From NCBI RefSeq assembly GCF_003063545.1, contig NZ_NESD01000001.1, forward strand, positions 992,001 through 1,056,000: a stretch of 64,000 bases of DNA, read 5' to 3'. This document shows, one piece after another, positions 1 through 8,669 of the stretch (position 1 is its first letter; every line of letters begins with the position of its first letter). Source of the DNA: Limnohabitans sp. Jir61. Lineage in GTDB: Bacteria > Pseudomonadota > Gammaproteobacteria > Burkholderiales > Burkholderiaceae_C. The notes under the pieces are model-generated. The model was not told where the DNA came from and searched no databases. It worked only from the letters and a program-made list of their open reading frames with translations. A program made the position numbers and the translations under genes.

Positions 1-1065
1 GAAGCGCCTGCGCTGCACGACGCACCTGTGCTGCAACGCTTGCGTCATTCAGGCGCGGTGGTGCTGGGCAAAACCAATATGAGCGAGTTTGCGTTCTCGG
101 GCTTGGGTATCAACCCACACCACGGCACGCCTGCAAACCCTGCTGACACAACCCACGCACGTGTGCCCGGAGGCTCGTCGTCGGGCGCTGCAGTGTCGGT
201 GGCTTTGGGGCTGGCCGAGGTGGGTATTGGCACAGACACGGGCGGCTCCATTCGTATCCCCGCCGCGCTGTGTGGCTTGGTGGGCTACAAGAGCACGCAA
301 GCGCGCATTCCATGCACGGGTGTGATGGAGTTGTCTCGCACGCTTGACACCGTAGGCAGCATCACCCGCTCAGTGCGGGCTTGTTTGGCGGTGGATGCGG
401 TGCTGTCGCAACAAGCATTGCCAACCGATGCCACCGACTTGCGCGGCCTGCGTTTTGCCGTGCCGCAAACCTTGATGATGGACGATGTGGATGCCACTGT
501 GGCCCAGGCCTTTGCGCGCACGCTGCGACGCATCAGCGAGGCGGGCGCTCAGGTGGTGGAGATACCTTTCACAGCGCTGGGCGACATTGCCGCGCTCAGC
601 ATGCCCGGCGGCTTTTCACCGATCGAAAGTTTCGCCGCACACCATGCACGCCTAGAGCGCGGGGCGAATCAAATTGACCACCGCGTGGTGGCTCGCATGA
701 TGCTTGGCAAAGGCATTAGCGCTCAAGACTACCTAGAGCTGCACAACCGCCGCCATGCGTGGATTTCAGCCGCTCAACAAACGCTGCAAGGCTTTGACGC
801 CATGTTGTGCCCCACAGTGCCGATGGTCTCACCACTGATTGAGCCCTTGCTCAAAGACGATGAGGCGTTTTTCAAAGTGAATCGTTTGTTGCTGCGCAAC
901 CCCTCGACCATCAACTACATGGATGGTTGTGCCTGGAGCTTGCCGTGCCATGAAGCGGGCGAGCTGCCTGTGGGCTTGATGGTGTCTAGCGTTGCTGGCC
1001 AAGACGCGCATTTGGCGCGGGTGGCGTTGGCTTTAGAAAACTTAATCAATTCTTTACATGCTTAG
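1..1065 (+). CDS. amidase signature family protein (3' part)
   Basis: The reading frame is already open at base 1, so the N-terminus lies outside the window; 354 residues are visible. The amidase signature is clear: a Gly/Ser-rich loop GGSSSGAAVSVALG followed by DTGGSIRIPAALCGLVGYK. In this family these carry the cis-Ser and the nucleophilic Ser of the Ser-cisSer-Lys triad. The catalytic Lys should sit upstream of the visible part. The family hydrolyses C-N bonds of amides (GatA, allophanate hydrolase, aryl/acyl amidases). The substrate cannot be told from sequence, and no gatB/gatC partner is visible, so a stand-alone cytoplasmic amidase is more likely than a tRNA amidotransferase. Confidence 0.85.
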   Translation, partial: EAPALHDAPVLQRLRHSGAVVLGKTNMSEFAFSGLGINPHHGTPANPADTTHARVPGGSSSGAAVSVALGLAEVGIGTDTGGSIRIPAALCGLVGYKSTQARIPCTGVMELSRTLDTVGSITRSVRACLAVDAVLSQQALPTDATDLRGLRFAVPQTLMMDDVDATVAQAFARTLRRISEAGAQVVEIPFTALGDIAALSMPGGFSPIESFAAHHARLERGANQIDHRVVARMMLGKGISAQDYLELHNRRHAWISAAQQTLQGFDAMLCPTVPMVSPLIEPLLKDDEAFFKVNRLLLRNPSTINYMDGCAWSLPCHEAGELPVGLMVSSVAGQDAHLARVALALENLINSLHA

Positions 1066-1101
1066 ACCACAATGGTGGCATTGAGAGAAAGAGAGCAATC
1101 T

Positions 1102-1473
1102 ATGAGTTCTAAATTTCGCACATTGGCTCTAGGCGTGTTACTGGCTGCAACTGCCGGCGCAGCCATGGCGCATGGGCCACATGGTGGCTATCGCGGTGGT
1201 TACTACCGTGGCGGTGGGGACTATTTTTGGGGCCCTGCGTTGGTAGGTGGCGCGATTGTGGGTACGTCCATTTATTTGTCGCGACCTGTTCAACCATCGA
1301 CTGTCATCATCACCAGCCCACCGGCTGTCATCATGAATAACCCACAGCCTACGCAATGGGTAAACGGCCAGCCAGTGCAGCAACCCGTTGAGGCGTATTA
1401 CTGCCGTGACGCAGGACAATATTTCCCTGTGGTGCAAACCTGCCCCACTCCTTGGATGGTGGTGATGCGATGA
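1102..1473 (+). CDS. small secreted Gly/His/Tyr-rich protein, paralogue 1
   Basis: 123 residues. I chose the ATG at 1102, not an upstream in-frame start at 1072, because a purine-rich stretch precedes it and a signal peptide begins at once (basic start, hydrophobic LALGVLLAATAGAAMA, cleavage before HGPHGG). The mature protein has a Gly/Tyr/His-rich stretch, one hydrophobic segment around WGPALVGGAIVGTSIYL, and a C-terminal signature YYCRDAGQYFPVVQTCPTPW. The same plan recurs in the protein at 1916-2272. It is probably periplasmic or outer-membrane associated; the function is unknown. Its stop overlaps the start of the MAPEG gene (ATGA), indicating cotranscription. Confidence 0.75.
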   Translation: MSSKFRTLALGVLLAATAGAAMAHGPHGGYRGGYYRGGGDYFWGPALVGGAIVGTSIYLSRPVQPSTVIITSPPAVIMNNPQPTQWVNGQPVQQPVEAYYCRDAGQYFPVVQTCPTPWMVVMR

Positions 1474-1850
1474 ACAAAGCCTTTTTGTGCGTCCTCATCG
1501 CAGGCTTGCTACCCTACGTGGGCACGATGGCAGCTAAGTGGGGCTTTCGTCGCTTCGATAACAACAACCCCCGTGAATGGTTGGCGCAACAAACAGGTTT
1601 TCGTGCACGCGGCAATGCAGCTCAGGCCAATAGCTTTGAAGCTTTTCCTTTCTTTGCTGCAGGCGTGATCATCTCTACCTTGGCTCAGGTGGATGCGGCG
1701 CGCATTGATTTGTACGCCATCGTGTTTGTGCTGGCGCGTGTGGGTTTTATCGGTTGCTACTTGGCTGATAAAGCCAGCTTGCGCTCTTTGTTCTGGCTAG
1801 TGGGGTTGTTGAGCGTGGTCGGTTTGTTTGCTGCGGCCTTGGGCTGTTAA
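1470..1850 (+). CDS. MAPEG family integral membrane protein
   Basis: 126 residues, starting at the ATG that overlaps the preceding stop in an ATGA. The pattern of four hydrophobic segments and the motif around residues 30-60 (NNNPREWLAQQTGFRARGNAAQANSFEAFP, read in two parts) match the bacterial branch of MAPEG (membrane-associated proteins in eicosanoid and glutathione metabolism). Bacterial members are inner-membrane proteins of about 130 residues. Some bind glutathione, but for this branch no reaction is assured. It is sandwiched between two paralogous secreted proteins and translationally coupled to the first. Confidence 0.8.
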   Translation: MNKAFLCVLIAGLLPYVGTMAAKWGFRRFDNNNPREWLAQQTGFRARGNAAQANSFEAFPFFAAGVIISTLAQVDAARIDLYAIVFVLARVGFIGCYLADKASLRSLFWLVGLLSVVGLFAAALGC

Positions 1851-1915
1851 AAACCTGTCATCCGTTTGCGAGTGCCGCACGTTGTAGAGCTACCTTTTCA
1901 CAAAGTGAGTTTTCT

Positions 1916-2272
1916 ATGAAACGCGTATCCATCCTGTTAGCTTGTTTGTTGTCTGCCGTGTTGGCTGTGCCAGCACAAGCCCATGGCTTTGGCCATAGCG
2001 GTGGTGGATATGGTGGTTATGGCGGCCATCACGGTGGCTACGGGTACCGTGGCGGCTGGGGTCACAACTGGGTTGCTCCTGCGTTAGGCGCAGCCATTGT
2101 GGGCGGTGCTATTTACGCTGCCAGCACTCCCAGCTACGCCATGCCTCAAACCGTGGTTGTGCAACAGCAATATGCGCCGCCTAGCCGCGTGGCGTATTTC
2201 TGCCCAACTTCACAGCAGTTTTACCCCAACGTGCCGACCTGCCAAGTGCCTTGGCAACCGACCAACTACTAA
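1916..2272 (+). CDS. small secreted Gly/His/Tyr-rich protein, paralogue 2
   Basis: 118 residues with a textbook signal peptide (MKRVSILLACLLSAVLAVPAQA, then HGFGHSGGG). The mature part repeats Gly/Tyr/His units, carries the hydrophobic stretch APALGAAIVGGAIYAAS, and ends with YFCPTSQQFYPNVPTCQVPW. That ending aligns with the C-terminus of the protein at 1102-1473: Y-[YF]-C-x5-Q-x-[YF]-P-x-V-x-T-C-x2-P-W, within a residue or so of spacing. The His/Gly-rich stretch could bind metal and the two conserved Cys could form a disulfide; both are inference. The gene ends at a strong bidirectional terminator. Confidence 0.75.
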   Translation: MKRVSILLACLLSAVLAVPAQAHGFGHSGGGYGGYGGHHGGYGYRGGWGHNWVAPALGAAIVGGAIYAASTPSYAMPQTVVVQQQYAPPSRVAYFCPTSQQFYPNVPTCQVPWQPTNY

Positions 2273-2275
2273 AAC

Positions 2276-2302
2276 AAAAAAGCCGGGTTAGCCCGGCTTT
2301 TT
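2276..2302. terminator. bidirectional rho-independent terminator
   Basis: A GC-rich stem AGCCGGG/CCCGGCT with a short loop is flanked by A5 on the left and T5 on the right. It sits between the + strand gene ending at 2272 and the convergent - strand gene ending at 2343, so it can serve both. Confidence 0.85.
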
Positions 2303-2342
2303 GTTGTGCGTCGGCACTTGATTGAAGTGCCTCGGTCACTGC

Positions 2343-3254
2343 TTAGAGCGTGACCACTTCTTTGTGACCCAAGCGGTTGGAGTAGCGCACTTTGCCGCCC
2401 GTAGTTTCTAGTTCCACGCGCGCGCTGCGGCCTGCATACACATGGTGTTTGAGCCATTCCAGCTCTTGCTTGGTTTCGGCTTCGCCAGCTACTACACGGC
2501 TCCAGCAACGCAGCTCGGCCGACCAGCGGTAGTTGCGTGCCTTGAGCTTGTCTTTGGTTTCAAACGGTGAGTTGATGGCATACACCTTTTGCTGGGGCTT
2601 GTTCAAAGTCAGCAGCACCGCGAGCAGGGCGGTTTGTTGGCTTTGCGGCAGTACTTGGTTGAGCAGTTCTAGCAAGGCCCAGCAATCGGCTTCGGCGCGA
2701 TGGGCTTCGTAAAAGTAACCTTGGGTGCTGAGCAAATATTCGAGCTTGGCAGAGCCAAAGCCTTCTTCGCGCCAGTCGATGTCTTTGATGCTGCACGCCC
2801 AGTTGAGTTGTTCAAACAGTGGCCAGCGGGCTTCGACGAAGGGGCGGTCAAATTGGGCGTTATGAGCAATGACCACATCCACATTTTTCAAAAACTCAGC
2901 CACACGTGCATCGTCAATGCGGTGACCTTTCACCATCTCGTCGGTGATGTGGTGCACCGCGATGGTGGCATGGGGAATCGCAAAGCCAGGGTCTTCCAGC
3001 TCGTCCAGCACATCCACCACGCGGTAAACCACGCCTGTGACAGGGTCGAATTCAAACGCCAGCATACCCAGCTCAATCACGCGGTCTTGGGCCACGTCAA
3101 AGCCGGTGGTCTCGGTGTCGAGCACCACGCCTTTGCTGAGCTTTTGGCCGGGGGCGGGGGTGTTGAACACACGGCCAGGCACGAGGCGGCGAAGCACGCG
3201 GTAGTCTGGGTGTTGTTCGAGTTGTTGGGCGAGTTGTTCGATGTCTTGAGTCAT
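2343..3254 (-). CDS. DnaQ-like DEDDh 3'-5' exonuclease
   Basis: 303 residues. The ATG at 3254 is used; the frame is open further upstream but that part would overlap the neighbour and shows no conserved features. The exonuclease domain spans roughly residues 40-205: Exo I VLDTETTG (D46, E48), Exo II IAHNAQFD (D136), Exo III HRAEADC (H185, D190), which is the DEDDh set of DnaQ/epsilon-type enzymes. Residues from about 205 on form an extra C-terminal region I cannot assign. It is not the replicative epsilon subunit by architecture; a DNA repair or processing exonuclease is likely. It lies 10 bp downstream of the MFS gene on the same strand. Confidence 0.85.
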   Translation of the reverse strand: MTQDIEQLAQQLEQHPDYRVLRRLVPGRVFNTPAPGQKLSKGVVLDTETTGFDVAQDRVIELGMLAFEFDPVTGVVYRVVDVLDELEDPGFAIPHATIAVHHITDEMVKGHRIDDARVAEFLKNVDVVIAHNAQFDRPFVEARWPLFEQLNWACSIKDIDWREEGFGSAKLEYLLSTQGYFYEAHRAEADCWALLELLNQVLPQSQQTALLAVLLTLNKPQQKVYAINSPFETKDKLKARNYRWSAELRCWSRVVAGEAETKQELEWLKHHVYAGRSARVELETTGGKVRYSNRLGHKEVVTL

Positions 3255-3264
3255 AAGGCTAATG

Positions 3265-4482
3265 TTAAGCGTGGTCGGCCTGTGTCGCGTTTCGTTTGGC
3301 AATCGCGTTGGATAAAAATAAACCCAAGCCCCAGACGATGACGGCATCTACGCCCAAGATGTACTGAGAGTTGAAGTGGCTGAATAGTTCGGCTAAGACC
3401 AAGACCCCCAGTGACTGTCCTAAAAATAAAGAGCCTGCGAAAAGTGTGACGCCCGTTCCACGCGCTGTAGGCACCATTTGTGTGGCTTTGGCCTGCATGG
3501 TGTTATGAAACATGGCAAAGCTAAAACCCGCTGCAAAGCACGCGGGTAATGCCAATTGCCACCAAGGTGTAAAGGCAATGACCAAGAATGACATAGCAAA
3601 TAGATTGCCGCCATAGCGCGCCAATCCAACTTCACCAAAACGACGGATGGTGATTTTGGCTGTGCCCATGTAGGCCATACCCCCCAGCCCAAATAAGGCG
3701 GTGGTCCCCCCCGCTAAGGTGAGTGATATGTGGTGCACTTGGTGCAGATGGGCTGCCGTGATGGCCAAGACCCCAAACACTGTGGCGCCTTCAATGACGG
3801 CCAGACCCAGAAATGTTCGCGCCCAAGGATTCTGTGCGACTTTCTGGAGCTGTTTGAAGAAACCGACAGGGGCATGGTCATGCTGCGCCATGGGGTCCAA
3901 GCGCGGGAGCTGCCGCCAAAGTAAAAAACTGACAACCGCAAACGTGGTGGTCATCAATACAAAAGCCCAACGCCAGCCGAGTGTGTCGGTCAATAAACCT
4001 CCAAACAGTTGCCCGCCTGTGATGCCCAGCATGGTTCCTAAGCCTACGCGCGCTAAGGTTTCTTGGCGGTACTCATACTGAACCACATCGCCAACCCATG
4101 CAAGCGAGAGCGGAATGATGGCGGCTGCAGCTAACGCCGTGCCAATACGCGCCGCCACTAACAAATTCAAGTTGGGCGTGAGTGCGCAGACCAAGCTGCC
4201 CACACTGCAACCCATCGTCGCCAGCATGACCACGCGGTATTTGCCAAACCGATCACCCACGGGACCATAGAAAAGCTGCATCAGTCCATAGGCAATCGCA
4301 AAAAAGGAGATGACTTGTGACACCTCACCAATAGGTGCACTAAACACACGGGACAATTCAGGCAGCATCGGATCGCAAATGCGTTGCAAGGCCATACTGG
4401 AAAATGTGGCCAGTGACAACAAAAAAATCGCCCGACGGGTGCTGGACGATAGCGCATGAGAGGTGTGAGTTTTATTTTTCAA
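3265..4482 (-). CDS. MFS transporter, drug-efflux-like
   Basis: 405 residues with about twelve hydrophobic segments. The loop 2-3 motif GPVGDRFGKYRVVM is the MFS signature GxxxDRxGRR. Early residues QRICDPMLPELSRVF and the long central loop after segment 6 fit the 12-TM drug:H+ antiporter-like group. The start is TTG at 4482, because the first internal ATG falls inside the first membrane segment. The substrate is unknown. It is probably cotranscribed with the exonuclease gene that follows 10 bp later. Confidence 0.82.
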   Translation of the reverse strand: MKNKTHTSHALSSSTRRAIFLLSLATFSSMALQRICDPMLPELSRVFSAPIGEVSQVISFFAIAYGLMQLFYGPVGDRFGKYRVVMLATMGCSVGSLVCALTPNLNLLVAARIGTALAAAAIIPLSLAWVGDVVQYEYRQETLARVGLGTMLGITGGQLFGGLLTDTLGWRWAFVLMTTTFAVVSFLLWRQLPRLDPMAQHDHAPVGFFKQLQKVAQNPWARTFLGLAVIEGATVFGVLAITAAHLHQVHHISLTLAGGTTALFGLGGMAYMGTAKITIRRFGEVGLARYGGNLFAMSFLVIAFTPWWQLALPACFAAGFSFAMFHNTMQAKATQMVPTARGTGVTLFAGSLFLGQSLGVLVLAELFSHFNSQYILGVDAVIVWGLGLFLSNAIAKRNATQADHA

Positions 4483-4574
4483 AGCAAGTTCACTTTATCT
4501 GCTGCTGAGCTGCATGACTGTCACCTTTAAGTCAAACTCGAGAAATTGTTGGTTTGCGGTTTAGTATTGCCGCT

Positions 4575-5102
4575 ATGAAGTTTTTGAAGTGTGTGTTTAT
4601 TTGTTTGTGGGTATTGGCCAGTCCCTTGGTCTGGGCTGATCCAAGCATGGAGGGTAAATCAGTAGAAGTATTGGGTGTGTACTTCACGCCGCCAGCCAAT
4701 GCGGCTGCAGCGATTGTCAAAGCCATTGATGCCAGCGAGCGCGAAGTATTGGTCCAAGCGTACGGATTTACACACAATGCCATCGCCCAAGCCTTGGTGC
4801 GAGCTCATCAACGCGGCGTGCGTGTACGTGTGTTGCTGGACCAAAAGAGCGACACATCCAACCGCTACGTCATTGGTGTGCTCAGTGATGCACAGATTGA
4901 ATTGCGCGAAGATGGCAAACATGCCATTGCACACAACAAGGTGATGGTGATTGACCAGTCCATCGTCATCACGGGCAGCTTCAACTTCACCAACTCTGCA
5001 GCCACTCGCAATGCTGAGAATTTTTTGGTGTTGAGGTCTGCTGATTTGGCTGATCAGTACAGGGCTCAGTGGCAAAGCCACTGGGCGCATGGGGTGGAAT
5101 AG
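4575..5102 (+). CDS. secreted single-domain phospholipase D family nuclease
   Basis: 175 residues from the ATG at 4575 (a TTG at 4554 is in frame but would put extra residues before the signal peptide). A signal peptide is followed by cleavage near LVWA-DPS. The HKD motif is complete: H120-x-K122-x4-D127 in HNKVMVID, followed by GSFNFTNSA, the typical downstream Ser/Asn segment. A single HKD copy and short length match the Nuc/endonuclease branch, which works as a homodimer in the periplasm or outside the cell. Likely role: non-specific nuclease or phosphodiesterase. Confidence 0.85.
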   Translation: MKFLKCVFICLWVLASPLVWADPSMEGKSVEVLGVYFTPPANAAAAIVKAIDASEREVLVQAYGFTHNAIAQALVRAHQRGVRVRVLLDQKSDTSNRYVIGVLSDAQIELREDGKHAIAHNKVMVIDQSIVITGSFNFTNSAATRNAENFLVLRSADLADQYRAQWQSHWAHGVE

Positions 5103-5164
5103 GCTGGTGAAAGCTCAGATTTAGTCTGTCAGCTCTAAAAGTGCACCATTTGCGAGCAAAGCTC

Positions 5165-5192
5165 TTGTCAATGTGCAACTTGTCCCTAAAAT
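5165..5192 (+). promoter_or_regulatory. putative sigma-70 promoter of phaP
   Basis: TTGTCA (5165-5170, one mismatch to consensus) and TAAAAT (5187-5192, one mismatch) are separated by 16 bp. The expected transcription start near 5199 falls at the edge of a palindromic operator. Inferred from sequence only. Confidence 0.45.
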
Positions 5193-5200
5193 ACTTTCCA

Positions 5201-5215
5201 TGCTGCACTGCAACA
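5201..5215. promoter_or_regulatory. putative PhaR operator of phaP
   Basis: TGCTGCACTGCAACA is an imperfect 15-bp palindrome built of TGC/GCA elements, placed right after the predicted -10 box and 66 bp before phaP. PhaR is known to repress phasin genes in PHB-producing proteobacteria through TGC-rich sites. The match is by resemblance; phaR itself is not in the window. Confidence 0.4.
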
Positions 5216-5280
5216 TAAATTCAGCCAAGGGCAGGATTCAGAGCAGTTTGGACCATCCTTTTTAATTTTGGAGATTTGAA

Positions 5281-5826
5281 ATGACTTTGACACCTGAACA
5301 AGTAATCGCTGCTAACAAAGCTAATTTGGAAACTTTGGTTGGTTTGACCAACAAAGCTTTCTCTGGCGTTGAGCAATTGATCGAGTTGAACTTGGCTGCT
5401 GCTAAAACAACTTTGGCTGACTCACAAAAACAAACCAATGCCGCTTTGAGCGTGAAAGACGCACAAGAGTTGTTGGCTTTGCAAGCTAGCCTGTTCCAAC
5501 CTTTGGCTGAAAAAGCTGTGGCCTACAACCGCCACTTGGTTGAAATCACAACAGGCACAGGTTCACATTTCACTGGCCATGTTGAGTCACAAGTGGCTGA
5601 AGCACAAAAAGCTTTCCACGCCATGGTGGACAACGCTGCTAAAAACGCACCTGCTGGCTCTGAAGCTGCTGTGGCCGCATTCAAAACAGCCGTGGCTGCT
5701 GGTAACAACGCGTTGGAATCTGTGCAAAAAGCTGTCAAACAAGCCACAGACGTTGCTGAAAGCAACTACAAAAACATGACAGAAACAGCTTTGAAAACAG
5801 CTAAACCAGCTGCTAAGAAGCGTTAA
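5281..5826 (+). CDS. phaP: phasin family protein PhaP
   Basis: 181 residues, the usual phasin length, with a strong GGAG ribosome site just before the ATG. It is all helix-forming and rich in Ala, Lys, Gln and Thr, with no signal peptide. The start MTLTPEQVIAANKANLETL and the segment LALQASLFQPLAEKAVAYNRHL are characteristic of betaproteobacterial phasins, followed by an Ala/Lys-rich C-terminus ending KPAAKKR. Phasins coat polyhydroxybutyrate granules in the cytoplasm and set their number and size. The gene stands alone with its own promoter, a PhaR-like operator and a terminator, and its codon choice looks strongly biased, as expected of a highly expressed gene. Confidence 0.93.
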   Translation: MTLTPEQVIAANKANLETLVGLTNKAFSGVEQLIELNLAAAKTTLADSQKQTNAALSVKDAQELLALQASLFQPLAEKAVAYNRHLVEITTGTGSHFTGHVESQVAEAQKAFHAMVDNAAKNAPAGSEAAVAAFKTAVAAGNNALESVQKAVKQATDVAESNYKNMTETALKTAKPAAKKR

Positions 5827-5853
5827 TTCTTTAGGTTCTCCAAGACCTTTGAG

Positions 5854-5877
5854 ACGGCTCCTTCGGGAGCCGTTTTT
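5854..5877 (+). terminator. rho-independent terminator of phaP
   Basis: An 8-bp perfect stem ACGGCTCC/GGAGCCGT is closed by a TTCG tetraloop and followed by a T run, 27 bp after the phaP stop. Confidence 0.9.
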
Positions 5878-5940
5878 CATGGGCTGTTAGGGGCGTGTGT
5901 TCAGGTTGTAATATTCACGAAGAACAACTGGGGTGCAAGT

Positions 5941-7050
5941 TTGGACAAAGTAGATGGCGTAGTGATTGGTGCAGGCGTGGTCGGCTTAGCGGTGGCAAGG
6001 GCGCTCATACACGCAGCACCACCAACATCACGTGAATGGTTGGTTCTTGAAGCTGCTTCTGCGATCGGCACCGGGACTAGCTCACGCAACAGCGAGGTGA
6101 TTCACGCGGGCATCTATTACCCGCAAGGATCACTCAAGGCTCAGCTCTGTGTCCAAGGTCGCAATATGCTTTATGACTATGCCGCGCAACGTGGTGTTTC
6201 TCACCAGCGCTGCGGCAAGTTGATCGTGGCTACGCACGCAGATCAATTGCCAGCACTTGCAGATATTTTGAAAAAGGCCCATGCGAATGGCGTGACAGAC
6301 GTGGTCAAGCTCAGTGCTGAGCAGGCCAAGGCGATGGAGCCAGCTTTGCATTGCGTGGGTGCTTTGCATTCGCCAAGTACCGGCATTGTGGACAGTCACG
6401 GTTTGATGCTCAGCCTTCAGGGTGATTTTGAAAATGCAGGCGGCATTGTGGCTTTGAATTCAGCTGTGGCATCCGCAGTTTGCCGAGATGATGGCATTGC
6501 GCTGCAAATGGCTGATGGTTCAGATTTGTTAGCGCAAACGGTGATCAATGCCGCCGGATTAACTGCGCCTTGGCTTGCGATGAAGTTTGAAGGCTTGCTG
6601 TCGCAGCATGTGCCACAGCCTTTTTTTGCCAAAGGCAATTACTTCACGATGTCTGGCAAGTCACCTTTCTCGCATTTGATTTACCCCGTCCCAGAGGTCG
6701 CAGGATTGGGAGTCCATTTGACGCTTGATTTGGGTGGTCAAGCCAAGTTTGGTCCAGACGTCCAGTGGGTGGATAGCCCAGATGACTTGATCGTCTCGGC
6801 TGAACATGAACAAAATTTTTACGATGAAGTTCGCAAGTATTGGCCTGCGTTGACAGACGGCATGTTGCAACCGGGCTATGCAGGTATACGACCCAAGATT
6901 TCTGGGCCTCGCGATGCAGCAGCTGACTTTTGCATCCAAGGCCCAACCGTGCATGGCGTGAAAGGTTTGGTGAACCTGTTTGGCATTGAGTCACCAGGGT
7001 TGACCAGTTCACTTGCCATTGCTGAGGCTGTGGTGCGGGCCTTACAGTAA
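5941..7050 (+). CDS. FAD-dependent oxidoreductase, L-2-hydroxyglutarate oxidase-like
   Basis: 369 residues, starting with TTG at 5941 directly before the FAD-binding beta-alpha-beta fold ([16 protein letters not shown], GxGxxG at about residues 9-14). The [24 protein letters not shown] region, read in two parts, is the DAO-family signature typical of the LhgO/L-2-hydroxyglutarate dehydrogenase group, and KGNYF...RPKISGP near the C-terminus fits too. Likely reaction: FAD-linked oxidation of an L-2-hydroxy acid. A glycerol-3-phosphate or amino acid oxidase relative is the alternative. The NlpC/P60 lipoprotein gene follows 10 bp later. Confidence 0.8.
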   Translation: MDKVDGVVIGAGVVGLAVARALIHAAPPTSREWLVLEAASAIGTGTSSRNSEVIHAGIYYPQGSLKAQLCVQGRNMLYDYAAQRGVSHQRCGKLIVATHADQLPALADILKKAHANGVTDVVKLSAEQAKAMEPALHCVGALHSPSTGIVDSHGLMLSLQGDFENAGGIVALNSAVASAVCRDDGIALQMADGSDLLAQTVINAAGLTAPWLAMKFEGLLSQHVPQPFFAKGNYFTMSGKSPFSHLIYPVPEVAGLGVHLTLDLGGQAKFGPDVQWVDSPDDLIVSAEHEQNFYDEVRKYWPALTDGMLQPGYAGIRPKISGPRDAAADFCIQGPTVHGVKGLVNLFGIESPGLTSSLAIAEAVVRALQ

Positions 7051-7060
7051 AGCTGTATAA

Positions 7061-7555
7061 ATGAGAAAGCGCTTTTTTCTTGGTGTTTGCGTCATGCCGT
7101 TGTTGGTGGCTTGCTCTGGCTTGTCACGCAAGCACGCATCCACGGCATCAACTTCGCAAGGCTATCCTAACAATCCTGCCAAGCGCCAAGACATCGTCAT
7201 GCAGGCCATTGCCATGCTCGACCGCGGCTACACCTATGGCGGTAAGAAGTTACACACAGGGTTTGATTGTTCGGGGCTGGTGACATTCGTCTACAAAGAG
7301 TCAGCGGGTATTGCGCTCAAGGGCAGCGCGGCACAAATGGCTGAGGCCACTCGCTCGATTGATGCTTCCCAAGCGCACCCCGGCGACTTGGTTTTTTTCA
7401 ACACTTTGGGGCCGTCGTTTTCTCATGTGGGTATCTACATCGGAGACGGCAAATTTGTGCACGCCGCCAACGAGCGAACAGGTGTGAAAACCGAGCGCAT
7501 GAGCAATGGCTATTGGTCAAAGCGCTTTGAGGGTTATCGCACCGTTTTTTCCTGA
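7061..7555 (+). CDS. NlpC/P60 (C40) cell-wall peptidase lipoprotein
   Basis: 164 residues. Lipobox LVAC with the lipidated Cys at residue 18 after a basic, hydrophobic leader. The NlpC/P60 domain covers about residues 42-164: catalytic Cys70 in GFDCSG, His121 in FSHVGIYIG and His133 in KFVHA complete the Cys-His-His triad. Such enzymes cut peptide cross-bridges of peptidoglycan, here from a membrane anchor in the periplasm. A second, non-lipidated relative is at 51225-51761. Confidence 0.92.
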   Translation: MRKRFFLGVCVMPLLVACSGLSRKHASTASTSQGYPNNPAKRQDIVMQAIAMLDRGYTYGGKKLHTGFDCSGLVTFVYKESAGIALKGSAAQMAEATRSIDASQAHPGDLVFFNTLGPSFSHVGIYIGDGKFVHAANERTGVKTERMSNGYWSKRFEGYRTVFS

Positions 7556-7558
7556 TGT

Positions 7559-8626
7559 TTAGGCGTGGTCGCGAATGGCCAACGCGGCCTCTTTCACAAG
7601 CGCAGGACCTTTGTAAATCAGACCGGTGTAAATCTGCACCACATCCGCACCCGCTTTGATTTTGGCCACGGCATCGTCGCCGCTCAAAATGCCGCCCACG
7701 CCGATGATGGGGAAGTTGGGGCCCATCGCAGCTCGCAACTGGCGAATCACTTCATTGCTTTTCTCAAACACCGGTGCGCCTGAGAGGCCGCCGGTTTCTT
7801 CGGCATGCGCCATGCCTTGCACGGCGTCGCGGGCGATGGTGGTGTTGGTGGCAATCACGCCCCAAGATGGCGTGCCTTCATGCACACAGTGGCGCTTTAG
7901 GGTGGCCGCAATCACCGCGATTTGGTCGCTGTCCAAATCGGGAGCAATCTTGATGAACACCGGCACTTGCTTGTTGTGTTGCTGAGCCAACTCTGCGCGG
8001 CGTTTGGCGAGTGTGCCGATGAGTGCATCCAGCGCTTCGTCGCTTTGCAGCTCACGCAGGTTTTTGGTGTTGGGGCTAGAGATGTTCACCGTCACGTAGT
8101 CAGCATGTGGGTAGACGCCGTCAAGGCAAATCAGGTAGTCGTCGGCAGCGTTCTCAATCGGGGTAGCGGCGTTCTTGCCGATGTTCAGGCCCAGCAACAT
8201 GGGCGTGCCAGATTTGCTGCGGAACTTCGCCAGCTTCACGTTGGCCAAGAAGGCGTCCAAGCCTTCGTTGTTAAAACCAAGGCGGTTGATCAGCGCATTG
8301 GCTTCGGGCAAACGGAACATGCGCGGCTTTGGGTTGCCAGGCTGGCCCTTGGGCGTGACCGTGCCCACTTCCACAAAGCCAAAACCCATCGCGGCCAAGC
8401 CATCGATGCAATGCGCGTTTTTGTCCAAACCAGCGGCCAAGCCCACACGGTTGGGGAAGCTCAAGCCAGCCAGTTGCAGCGGGTCTTGCACGCGCTCTTG
8501 GCAATAGGCCCAAGCCAGCGGCGTGTTTTGTGTGCGGGCCAGCATGGCCAGCGTGTGCTCATGGGCGGTTTCGGCATCCATGGCAAACAGAAATGGACGG
8601 ACGAGGGAATAAGGCAACAACGACAT
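7559..8626 (-). CDS. pyrD: dihydroorotate dehydrogenase, class 2
   Basis: 355 residues from the ATG at 8626; an upstream extension would run into rpiA on the opposite strand. The N-terminal [19 protein letters not shown] is the membrane-associating helix of class 2 enzymes. Family blocks are in order: [51 protein letters not shown] (the catalytic Ser of class 2), GGLSG, and VGGILSG with the FMN phosphate loop. It oxidises dihydroorotate to orotate with ubiquinone in pyrimidine synthesis. It is divergent from rpiA across 43 bp. Confidence 0.96.
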   Translation of the reverse strand: MSLLPYSLVRPFLFAMDAETAHEHTLAMLARTQNTPLAWAYCQERVQDPLQLAGLSFPNRVGLAAGLDKNAHCIDGLAAMGFGFVEVGTVTPKGQPGNPKPRMFRLPEANALINRLGFNNEGLDAFLANVKLAKFRSKSGTPMLLGLNIGKNAATPIENAADDYLICLDGVYPHADYVTVNISSPNTKNLRELQSDEALDALIGTLAKRRAELAQQHNKQVPVFIKIAPDLDSDQIAVIAATLKRHCVHEGTPSWGVIATNTTIARDAVQGMAHAEETGGLSGAPVFEKSNEVIRQLRAAMGPNFPIIGVGGILSGDDAVAKIKAGADVVQIYTGLIYKGPALVKEAALAIRDHA

Positions 8627-8669
8627 GGATAATCTCAAGCTTTGGTCAATACAACTCGGATTTTCGCCC

